Positions 12,001 to 24,000 of a DNA stretch of 64,000 nucleotides are shown here, in pieces. The DNA is from Cladocopium goreaui. Taxonomy: Eukaryota > Sar > Dinophyceae > Suessiales > Symbiodiniaceae. The stretch spans positions 120,001 through 184,000 of the forward strand of contig CAMXCT020002757.1 of NCBI GenBank assembly GCA_947184155.2, written 5' to 3'. A model generated the notes under the pieces. That model ran no database searches. It was given only the letters and a program-made list of their open reading frames with translations, and was not told the origin of the DNA. Made by a program: the position numbers and the translations under genes. The first letter of the stretch is position 1. The number at the start of each line of letters is the position of its first letter.

Positions 12001-15000
12001 TGGTCTCACTGATCTTGATCTCCTTGCGAAGCGGCTCATCCAGTCCCCACTCGCGCGGTTGTCGCAGAGTGCTCAGCTCTTGCTTGACCTGCGCAATGGT
12101 GACCCTCCAGTGATCAATGTCCGCATCGTTCAGGGAGTCCTCAAAGAAGTGCAAAGTGCGCGTCCAGGTAGTCCAGGAGATAGCTCGTACCCTCGCTTCA
12201 TTCTGTATCTGATTCATATAGCGTCCGTCATCGTAGGCGCATCAATACAGATTTCCATGATTGCCATGTGCAGGTCATTGTCAATGCCAGGGTCCTCCCT
12301 AAGCCGCGGAGCAGGTTGCTGCGGTCCTTCAAGGCGGAGAGGTGGAAGAAGTCGATCATGTTGGTTCTTCAACTTTCTGTCCCTGGCAGAACCTGTACCT
12401 GGTTCTGGAGCGCAGGTGTAATTGCGGCTTTGCAGGAGGCGTCTGCATCTTTTGGGGTAATACAAGTGTGCCGTTATCTTTTCCATAGTGTGGTACTCCT
12501 TGAGACAAGCTGGGCAGCTTGTCGAGTCCACCAAGCTGCGTCTGCTGGCATAGTGATGGTGGACCTTGAACATGTGTGCTGCTTCGCCTGCATGGGAACG
12601 ACATCGTTTGCGGCAGGCAAGACATCCAAATGTAACTCCAGTGTCTTCTGCTTCTTCCTCGTCATGTGGCACATACTCAAAGAAAGCTCTGAGTCCTTGT
12701 ACCGCAAGATGATGAAAGTGCAGGATATGCCACTCATTGCTTCTTTGAAGGATGGCATGTTCACATGCACGGCGAACAAGTTTCCTCCAGTACGTTCGGT
12801 GGTGTAAGATCAGACCATGCCATTGAGCCCAATGATCTTGGGGCCGGCCAAGACTTGAGCTATTTTGGAGCTGCTTCCATACCCAGTTCATGTCTTCTTC
12901 AACCAGAAGGATCCACTGCCGATCTTGCTCGAGTAGTCCCCACTCTCGTCGCGGTCCGCTGTGCAGTAGCGTGGCCACATAGCGCAGTCTCGCACGGCGA
13001 AGGAGTTCAATGGGGCTCGGTAGTTTTACCTGTGCTAGAACTTCAAGATCATGTAGATGCTGGTCATGTGGAACAGGGAGGAGTCTTCGATATAGTCTGA
13101 TGGTGGCCGCATGGAAGTACTTTTCTGTTTTGTCATCTGTGACTATCCATGTGTCGGCTCCATACAGCAGTTTGCTCAAGATCAACGCCTCAAACAATTG
13201 TACCCGCTTCATCAAGGGAATTGCCCAATTGCGGAACACAAGTTTGCTGTGTTGTGTCATTGCAGTATTAGCAATGGCGATTCTTCGTTTGATCTCGGCC
13301 TGTTGATCCGCCACATGGTGTACAAGCCCTCCAAGATGACAGTACCTCGATGCGACAGGAACCTGAAAAGTGCCATATTCGCAGACGATTGGTAAGTGAC
13401 CAGTCGCGTGTACCCCATAGAGCTCTTTCTTGTGCTGTCTCGACGCCTCTCCACGTAGAGAGAAGAGGATTTCAGTTTTGTTTGGCTGCAAATTCGGAGT
13501 CATACAATGCTCCATGCAGAGTTCAAGGAGGCGGCCCGTCGCCAGAGACGCTCTTGTAATGGTCTGCGCAGGACAATGTCCCTCCACGCAGACACATAAA
13601 TCGTCCATCCAAGTTGGTCCGACAAATTGCTCACGGGTAGCTGCCTCTGGTGGATCATCTGTGAAAAGCATCAATGTGGGTCTGGACGGAAATGCACTGA
13701 GGATGTTCTGCTGCTGCATGAAATCTTGCAACTTTTTCAACACCACAGCCCAGACATAGCTAAATATCACATCTGCGAACGGGTCACCAGGTCTGGAACC
13801 ATGTGTAGTCTGAACCACATCATGCTGGTGGTGCATCCAGAAGAAGGTTTGCGAGTGCACTGCTCGGATGCTGCGTCTTTGCTGCGGATTCATGCCTGCT
13901 TGTTCCAATGCACAAGGTCCACGTAGAAGACTGTGGAGTTCTGTCATTGCATCTTCTGGCATCTTCAATCTCTGCATGAGCTGAGCAATCGCTTGGTCAG
14001 TGACCGCACCCTCCATGCAAATCGGTCTGAAGATTCTATAGAATGCCTCCTTGAGGTCGAGCATGATGAGGGCACATGAGTGACCATGATGTCGTGCTTG
14101 CCGATGAAATGCTCGAACCAAATGAACTCCATAGGTCACAGGCATGGCCCGACGGCCTCCGAGCTGTTGTGCCTGTAAAAACGTTTCGAAGATACAGGCT
14201 TGAGAACATCTGATGGTGCGATGCAAGGATTTCCCGATGTGGCTGGAAATCAACAATGAACGGTAAGAGCTGCACGCAGTGGTCTGACCCTTGCCTTTGT
14301 ACGCTTGTACAAGCAATCCACCTTTGTACCGTAGTGCTTCATGGCCAAACAGCAAAAGTTTCCAGAGGGAGGAATACGTAGCTCGTGCGCAGGCGGCAGG
14401 TGCCAAATGACATAGTTCACCTGGTACACGATCTGGTCCAGTCGCCTTGCCAACTGCAACTCGTCGATAGGCCAGTTCAAGGTCTGCCAAAGTAGGTAGT
14501 TCCTTCACCGGGATCTGGAACGGCTCAGTCGGCTCAGAGCGCAAGTCGTTCAGCCAGTCAGCATGTAACTCCTCAATGGACTGTCTTTTGCCTCCCTCCA
14601 TCTCGGCAAAGAACTTGATCCAGACTTGCAAAGCTTCTTCCGATGTTGTGCAGATCGTTCCATCGTCCTTCTCAAGCATCGGCAGCGTGCCCTTCTTCTG
14701 CTTCTTTGGATTGGTGGGACCAATGAAGCCTCTCAGGATGCGCAGGATGGAGGAGGCCGCAGTGTGCTCCGTGACCTGCTCCAGGCATTGCTCCATGTGC
14801 TTGACCTTGGCGCATTTGAGTTTTCGTCGAACTTGGCATCGTTGATCCCGAAACTTCGCAAGGAGAAGAAGTGCATCACATCTCAGAGTGGTGCCATATT
14901 GGAAGTGCTCATGTAGCAGCCGCGGCTGACAGCTTGTCTTCCATGCATTGAAAACAATCCACAACGACTCCCTGCCAATGCGATTGCGGACCTGTTTCAA

Positions 15001-18000
15001 TCTCTTTTGAAGCGAAAGCATCAGATTTCGTGCCTCCCAGATTTCATCATCAATGTAGCATTTTTTGGGTTTGTTCTTGCCGCATCTCTGGGAGCTCAGA
15101 ATGCTGTCAATCTGGGTGCTGAGACTTGCTTCTTGCGTCTCCACATCTGTTGTCCAATCAGGTACTTGAACTTGACTCATGTGGGCACGAACCTGCCGCT
15201 GAGTAGATTCATGATGCCAGGAAACCGTATGGTTTGGTTGTTGCTTCGGTTTGCTTTCGCAGAGTTGCCACCATCGTAATTCAAGACCCACTGCTTGATG
15301 GTCACATCTCGTGGTAGCAAGGTCAAAATCTGAAAGTACCTCGGACCATATGCAGTGCATCTTCCATTCCTGCGAGACCGCCACATAGTCAATGCAGAAA
15401 GTTGCGTCTCCATCTGGCCTTGTCCATGTGTCACGACAACCTCTATGAATAGATGACGTAGAGGGAAGGCACATGCCAAGCTTCTGAAGACATTCGCGGA
15501 AATAAATAGTATTGGTTGATGTTCGAAGCCCTTTGCAGAATACTGTCAGATCATCCCCTGGCCCTGGCTCCGCATTGGCATCAAGCATCCAAAAGCAATT
15601 CTGCGTCGCACCAACGCCAGACAGAAGTTCCGCAGTCTCAGTCCACCATGTCTCTCGCTCTTCTCTGGGTCGTCCGCTATGTGGCGCGTGTGCCACGAAG
15701 AACCATCCATCAAGAAAAGGAGAGGTGATGCGAAGCAACAATCTGCGTGGGTCTTTGTAGGCAATCTGACAATGCTGCGCAGCAAGGAAACACGGTTTAC
15801 CTTCATCCGTGTGGGCGATTGGCTGGTCGAGATTGATCCAAACTTCTACCCCTTCTTGGCCCTGACGCTGCCCTGACATGTAGCGCAAAATGTTGTTGGA
15901 CTTCGTGTGTCCTTCGTCTGAACGGCATTCTTGCAAGCCCATGATGTTCAGTCCGAAGTGCTTCATTTGTTCAAACAAGTAGTGTAGCTTTCCTCTTTGC
16001 CCTTCCGGGCTTCTTGACAACGAAAGGACATTCGCAGTAGCGATACTCAAGGTGCATTGAATCGCCTCAGTGCGGGTCCTGGTTGCGGAGCTATCTTGTC
16101 CAGCTCTGTCCTTTGGGAGGGATGGTCTTGATGTGACAAGTTGTCCATCCTGCCATGTAGGTAAGCCACAATGATGGCCAAAAACCAACCACAAATGTGG
16201 GAGAATCTGGCTCCACTTGTTCATGTCAAGATGCATTTGGCTGTGGTTGAAGCTTTTGACCGCTTCTTGCTTCGCAGCCCAATCCACGAACTCATTATAG
16301 GGATCACCAGCGTGTGATCTGACATGATGGAGGCGTAGATGGCCAACTGGAAGTCCATGTTCGAGACTTTGGAAGATGCCCCGCAGCAATCTGTATGATT
16401 CATCTGCAGTTCCAACACCAATAATGCCAAACGCTTGATTCCCACATGTGAGTGAGTCGCAGCAAAAGATCGTCGGGATATTGGAGTCCTGCGATAATCT
16501 CCATAGGCCTGCCCAGATCATCGCTTCACGCTCTGCGACTTCCGCACCAATTCGCATTGCATGTGTGTAGCACGCGCCTGTCGGATCGTAATGAACAGGG
16601 TGTGCACACCAGCCAATGGGTTCGACAATGGTGGTTCCATCTGGCATTTGCGACTCACCAAGGACGAGCATCGCCCATGAATCTGGGTGGCCAATTTCAT
16701 CAGCTTGTTGGGGTGCCATTCTTCTGAGCTTGGACTGTGACGATCCATCGGTGTAGATGAGCCATCTGTCATACCTGCTCTGTGATCTCGGCTGGTTCAA
16801 AGCAGCTTGGACAAAATCCGGAAGTTCCAGGCCATCGAAGTTCGGATTGAGGAAGTTCTTCCCAGCAGCCAATAATTCCTGTAGATCATTGTTCGTGAAG
16901 GCAGTCTCGACACAATGTCGGGCACCATGTTCTCGGCAATCTTGTGCTGGAAAGAGTTTGTTAATGGGTGCAGTGGCCACTTGCCATTCAGGCCATTCAC
17001 TTCTGATTTTGGGCAGTTTAACATGCTTCGCAAACTGAGGATCATTGTTGCAGAAGAGTACTCTAGTATGGCCCAGTCCAACCTCTTCAACTTCAAGGAT
17101 CACAGCTCGGTTGTATCCCAGGTTCTCGAGGAGACGCATGAGATCAATGGTGTCTAGCTGTCGATCCTGGGTGTGTAGAATGCAGCCCTGGTCATCTTCA
17201 AAGTCTTCATTGCAAAGGACATAGTGAAATCCTTCTTCTTGTCGGTTGAGACAAAGGAATTTGTCACGGTTGCCAAATTGGATCGCTGTGCAAGTATGCC
17301 CCCAATGTGAGAGTTCTTGTTCTACTTTAGCCGAGGTGGCTGGGCTTTCAATCTCAACATATAGGGTACTTGCAGATCGTGGTGTCCTGGAGTGAGTTGC
17401 ACTGCACATTTGTCAACAGCAATGGGGATGAGTGTGTCAAGTTTCAAAACCTCACGGTCCCCCGGCCCATGGTCATGAGCCACCAATCCATGTGTTAGGC
17501 GCTCGGGGGCCGTTCGAGCAATATGTGCTCGTGTTTGGATTAATCCAAGACCATCAGCTCCAGGTACAACAGGCGCAAGAGGCGGCAACCAGCCATGTGG
17601 AAGATTTTGGCGAAAGACCAAGAGATGAAAACTTTGGCCATGCCTGGTTGGAAATTGCTGGTGCATGCCGAGTGTTTGCGTGCCTGTCCTCAAATTGAAG
17701 GCGGCCTGCTCATTTGAGTACGCTGAGATTTGCAGTACTTGCTGGAGTTGTCCAGGATTATTCACGATGACTGCAATCCTGAAAGGCAGGCCGTCATTGA
17801 CAGCATTGTCTTGTACAGTGAGCAGGACTCCTGATGTGCGATCTGGAAAGAGCTGTGTGAGGATGATGTGCGCAGTGATACCGTCTTCAATCTCATCAGG
17901 GGGCGGTCGCACAACATGAATCTCAACAGGAATGCCCTGAATAACCAGATCCCGCCATGTAAAAACGAGTCTGTCACGCCATTCCGCAACATCGTCAAAA

Positions 18001-21000
18001 AGCGTTGTGCGTCTCGCATAAAGGCATCGTGGATGGCCACCTCCGGGGCAAAGAAACCAAACCAAAAAGGTCGCAGATGGTGTTTCACCTTGCCAATCTG
18101 AAGCTCCAATCTGCCAGATGGCATGCAGTGCGTGGATATCAGCAGGTTGGCTCCAAATGTTGACCCGATCGGGATGGAAGACTGGAGCAAGCGGGTTCAA
18201 TGCTGGCGTGGCATAGTTCTCGCATTCTTCTCGGGCGCCTGTGATATTGAGAGCTCTTTGTACTGGTTGGACTTTGGATCTCTGCATCAGGTCGGTGTCC
18301 TCATAGTCCTGCTCAAGCCATGAAGGACCACCAACATGCACATTGATGTTGAGAGCAGGGTCCAGCTCTTCAAAGTCGACAATTGCCAACGGAAAACCTC
18401 TGAGGGTCACCCGGCAAGTAGTTGTTTGACAAAGAGAAACAAGCTCCATCATGCGTATAATGCCAGCAGCATTTTGCAATGTAGTTGTAGAGAAAGCTCT
18501 GTGAGTCCATCTGTCCACACTCATACGTTCGTCCAGTGTGCTGACTAAACATGTGGTGTGTCCAGGTCTCGCAGATTGTTCGATGATGATGTGTGCTTGA
18601 ACACATTCAAATCTGCTACATGCCGGCGTCGGCTGAACAACATGAGCAGTGAATGCTTGGTGAGGATCAAGTGCCTCTCTCCAGGTGTCAATGATTGTCT
18701 CAAGCCACGTCGTATCATCTTCTTGTAGTCGCGCCGATCTGCCTTCATCACAACGTACTTGGCGCTGATGGTGTAGGAACCAAATTGTAACATACATGAT
18801 ACGTCCTTCTTCTTCGCATTCGATGAGATTTGTGCGATCCCGTAGTCGGATGAGGCTCCAGAGATGTCCATCAGCAAATCGGCCTCGAATACGCTCGGGC
18901 AGTGGGCGCATTGGTTCACGTAATTGCAATGGAGCATTGTCATTCCATTGAATTGGGATTTCCCAATCGTCCTCAGGCTGTGATTGGGAGGCTCCTATTT
19001 GACGTAATGATAATGCATTGCTCCTTTGCCGACATCTGATTGCAACTTCTGTACGCTCAGGTTCATCTTCAGCCGCAAGATCTCTTGCAATGGCAATGGC
19101 AATCTCAGTGTCCAGAGCGGGGTCTTGCGGTGGTGGGACTTGAATGCGAAAGTACGTACCATGTGCAATCCGGTGTGTTCGAGCATCATTGGCTGACCAT
19201 AGCTCGTTGTTCATGAACACCGTACATCGGTCGTGTTGAAGCCGGCAATATTCGAGCAGTCCTGTCAGAAGCAGAAGTTGGTCACGATGAAGCGTCGGAT
19301 TGACTTTGAGGACTCTTCTGCTTGCTGCCGCTGGCACAAGAAGTCCTCCTCGCAGTGGATGAAAGTGGATCTCAAGGTCGAGCAAGACAAGCTTTTCATC
19401 TGATCCAGCTGCAATGTCGTCCACAGCTTGTAGGATGATGACTTCTTCTGCTTCTGCATGAACTCCAGTTGGAGTAGCTGGAACATAATGAAAACATCTA
19501 ATATCTCGTCTTCTGACTCGACACGCTCGGATTGCTGCCTCAAGAATCGCCATGTACGTTGAACTTGGGGCAAAAGAATGAACATCCGGCGATGACAGTC
19601 GGAAGATGAGGATTCCAATGTCACCACTGTGAAGACTGCTGCTTTCATAGTCCTCTGGAACAGGCGCGATCGCAGCGTCGTCGTTGGGCTCAACATGCTC
19701 ATAGTCCTCCTCTTGTGGCTGCTGCATGAAAGATGTTTCCTCGATTTCAGGGAATTGTCGTTTTCTTGCCCTTGTTGTCGAAGAACTGGCAGCATTATCC
19801 AAAGCAGGAGCATCAATGATGTTGATGTTGAATGCATGCCCATGACTGACTTCCTGTGTCGGCACTGTGGAAAATGGGATGTCATGCCATTCGTAACTTG
19901 TTCTGCAATTGATGGTGTTTTGACTGCACCAATACATCACTCTTGCCGCTTCAGCCAGAGCTATACCACCAATTCTCCGCTGGAGTGAGCAGGCAACTGC
20001 GTATGAATGTGGTGGATGTAGGCGATGGTAATGGTGAATGGTTGAGGGAGCTGAGAATCGATGGAGCCAGTGCCCTTGCGATATGATCACATCAGCATGG
20101 ACTGGCCTTGTCAGGTACCCTCTGAAGGAGTCCGGAAAGACCACATGTATCATGATGACTTCGTTGGGCCTGATGCGGTCCCTCCACGCAAGGCCAATGT
20201 CATTCTCCCATCTTCTCCAATCCTCCTCAAATTCAAGAAATCTCGGATGTTCACAATAGCGTTCGTCTTGATGGTGTAGATACCATGTTCTCACTTGCAT
20301 TGATCCATCCAAATCAAGATCTGTGAAGACTCGATGTCGTTCAGCAAGTTCAAAAAGGTCGTGCACAAAAGTGGGTGCTCCAGTTGGTTCTGGGATCACA
20401 TCTGGATCAATTTCCTGTTCTTCTTGATCTTGTACTCCTCTTCGTGCATCTTCTGGTAATGGATAGTGCCATTGGTCAGTGAGCCGAAGGAGGTTGTGTT
20501 GAGGACCCTGCCGGATCGACGCGGCCACAAATGACAGCTGTTCCTGGCAGGATCGATTCACTTTCAATGGTTTGTACGAGTCACTATCAGGATCATAATG
20601 CCAGATGTCATTGCAAAAGAACCACCCCCAAGGCTTCATAGATGACTGGCAAAGATCTTGATGTCGAACAACATTGGAAACCATCTGTATGCTATCCTCC
20701 ATGCCGCAAAAGACTTCCACATCCTCACAGAAACTTGGTGATCGTCTGTGCGCCGGTCGATCGTCCCGAAGTTCCGTGTCAAAATCCATGGTGCCCAAGG
20801 TATTGTGCCCACTTCCCAAAGCTGGCAACGTGCAGAGTTCAAATGATAGCTCAAGTGCACGTGAGGCGGCTTCCCATGGTGATGTGAAGTTATGCTCTGA
20901 TACAACGGAGTGTGCCCATCCCAAAGTGTAGTCCACCAGATGTGGAGAGGTGGCTGGCTTCCCACAGGAATACTCTTGAGTCATCCGCTGTGAGCCCCAC

Positions 21001-24000
21001 CAAAAGGCTGCATCGATGGCGCAGCTAAGGGCTTGGAGCCTGTCGGCGTTGGCTCCACTTGGACATCCTTGCGTTGTCGTTTCTTTTGTTGTTCTTCGGC
21101 AGCAGCATGTTCTAGATCTGCTTGTTGAGCAAATTCTCCCAAAGACGTCGTCAGATGTGTGAGTCCATCTTCGATCTTTTTGGAGCTCTCTGTGTTCATG
21201 AGTGCATCGTCCATCAATTCTGGATCTTCGTCCGCTTCGACCGTGATGACACCCCGATCTTGTAGCTCTTTGAAGATCGCTTGAGCTCTCTTGATGTCGT
21301 CTCTGGCCTTGGCAATCTGTTCCAAGTTGTGCTTCTCCTGGCCTTGGAATCTCTGTGTATATTCTTGCCATCGTTGCACAGAGAGGTGAAGGAATTGCCT
21401 CCATGAAGCAAGGTTCTGCGCCCTGGCAAAGCAAACTTGCTCCAAGCGCTGCTGCGCGTTTCCAAGCTCCTCCACTGCTTCGTGCATTCCTTGTATCTTC
21501 TGCATCCCCTCGTTGACTTTGTTGTCTTTCATCACAGCTGCAACCTCCGCTGGGAGCTCCGTCTCGTTCTTCTTGAGAATGCCCATGACCTCCTTCAATT
21601 TGGTCTCCGCCAGTGAAGGAGCATTCATAAGTGTCTCTTGGGGCGGTCCTCCAACGGCATGATAGGGCGCTGCAAACTGCATCCATGATTCCGAGGGTCC
21701 AGATGGCGGTGGCATTGGTGGTGGTGGTAGAGGTGCCATTCCCTCTTGCCCCATTCCCTGTAAGGGAGACTGTTGCGACTTGTTTCCCTTGCCTTTGCCT
21801 TTGCCACCTTTTCCTTTGCCTTCTCCCTGTCGTGTCCTTTGAGATTTGGGCTTTTGCTGCCTGCTCCTGGGGCTCGCACTCGATGCCTTGTGGCTGTGCC
21901 ATCCGTCCCAGTAGTCGTTCCCTTGAGTATAGCTGCAATAGCTCGTATGCCTGGAAGGGGTCTGTGAGCGCATAGATGACGATGCAGCCGTCTCCTGGTA
22001 CGCATTGTCCACACAATCTTCCCAAAATTGTCCACAGGCCGGACAGAACATGTCGTTTCCCTTGATGAGCCTTCTGCAATCTGCACATTTCCATGCCGGC
22101 TTCTTGTGCGTCGTCATGGCTTCTGCAATCCTGCGAAGGAGTCCAGGGTCGCGTGAGTGATGGTGATGAAGAGTGTTCCAGAGATGTCTCAAGCCTTTGT
22201 TGTCCAAAATGCGCAACCCCTTCTTGTGCAGATGGAACTTGAACCGCGCTTGAGCTCTCGCTCTTCTTCCAGCTCTTCTCTGCGATGGCGTAATTCTTAC
22301 CGGCAAAGAACAAAAAGAGGAAGATGAAGACCAACAGGGTAAGTGGCATACACCAGGACCGGGTCAAAGGCAATGCGACCAACAAGGTCCCACAAGCGCA
22401 AAGAGGTCCACAGTGCAAAGCGCTAGGCCACCCAGTATTTTACGTGCCTGGGAGCACAGAAACCGAGGTGTTGCGATTTGGCCAGAATCGCAGAGCACAG
22501 CAAAAAGAAGGTCGATCCACCAGTGATATCAAACAGCGTGAAGGATGACCTGCGGGCTTGTGAAACACGGGGGTGCCCGCTAAGGTAGTTGGAAGAAGCG
22601 TTCGATGGGCCCGCTGTGATCCAAAACCTTACGACCATATATATATATATATACCGCGCTTTTGTTGGGTGTCTCCCCAGATCTTTCCTCTTTGTTGGAT
22701 TACATCCACATTATTGTTAGTACATCTATGTACATCTCCACTTTTTTCCCTTGGTTTAATCATCTTTTCCAATCTGTGCTGGAACGACCCCCCATTCTCT
22801 TTACCCTCCAGGTAACTAAGAAAACGATATGGAAAACCCGAGGTTTCCCAAGAAAAATGATGGAGAAATGCTAGGTTTTCATAGGTTTTCCATCTCTATA
22901 GCAACCTCCAAAAAGATTTGGACAAACCAGTTATGAATATTTATCACCTTTTATCACTATTTTGGTTGGATTCTCCCAAATTTGTATCTTTTTGGGGCTT
23001 GCTTTCTATGTTGCATCACTAGGTCAAGTTTTCCCAGGTGGAGGATGGACGGATGTCGACGCCTCTGTTGGCGCGTAACTCCATCCGCTTTGCACGGAAC
23101 CACGACACCGTGTGTTGGGGGCTGAGGGGCTGAGGAACGTGGCGATGAAACCAGCACCGAGCACCAGTTTGAAGAGGTAAATCATGGTAAATCAGCTAGA
23201 AACGGGCCAATTCCCGCTGTTTTGGAGTTACCTATTGACCATGGTGATTTCCTGTAACCCACTTACATTTGCCACAGGGTATCTCCATTTTTTGTTAATT
23301 ATATCTTATGATATTCCCAAAGAAACAATATTTCCATTATAATTCCTGGTGGAATCCATATTTCCAAGATTTTTTCCAATATATTTCCATGATATTTCCA
23401 TGATATGTCGATGATATCCACTTTATATCCCAATTCAGTCCCACATCGAGATCATCGAGGCAACGATGTACCCTTCTATGGTTTGACTGGCTGGAGCCAG
23501 GCGCATTTTGGAGCGGCTTTTTGCGAAAACTCTTTTGGTGTCAGTGAGAAATGATTGTAATATTTTGGAGTGGGCCTTATTTTGGAGAAATGATGATTTT
23601 GCAGAGATTTTTTTCATCTCGAAACTGGGAGTGGTAGATTTTGTAGTGGCTACATCACCTGGTTTATTTAGGGATTATTATCACTGATATGAACCAGTAT
23701 ATGCGTCCCAAGTGATCATGAATCCAGTTACTATCATTTTATTGGCAGTATAGCCACTTGTGATACGGTATGGCTCAATATTATCAACCCTAGAAATGAA
23801 CTCGTGAAATGCTAGTGTTTCAAAAATGCTAGTTGCTCAAAACTATCAATCCCGAAGATACGAGGTATTTGAAAAGTTGAAGGGAATTAACCAACTGATA
23901 ACCATTGGATTTATCCATTGATTTATATTGTGATTGGAAATAAGAGATGGACATGGATTGCACCAAATGATAAGCCAATGGTTGGATCCAATGGGTCAAT

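Larger units (their letters stand above)
10974..22630 (-). mobile_element. Complete four-ORF non-LTR retroelement (RNH-EN-RT, methyltransferase-like ORF4)
   Basis: About 11.66 kb on the minus strand. Order 5' to 3': leader (22630-22307), ORF1 (22306-20981), ORF2 (20984-17322), ORF3 polymerase (17409-12214), ORF4 (12217-11045), then a 3' trailer to 10974 that ends in an A run (T run on +). The 12-mer acgaccatatat occurs at 10962-10973 and again at 22631-22642, directly at both ends, as expected for a target-site duplication made by target-primed reverse transcription. No LTR is seen. All ORFs are intact and GC-rich, unlike the AT-rich intron around them. The AP-type endonuclease, reverse transcriptase and A tail place it among LINE-like elements, but the domain order and ORF count are unusual. 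Confidence 0.92.

Noticed and set aside
11013..17157. Many + strand and alternate-frame ORFs across the retroelement
   Set aside because: Shadows of the GC-rich minus-strand ORFs; no domain motifs of their own.
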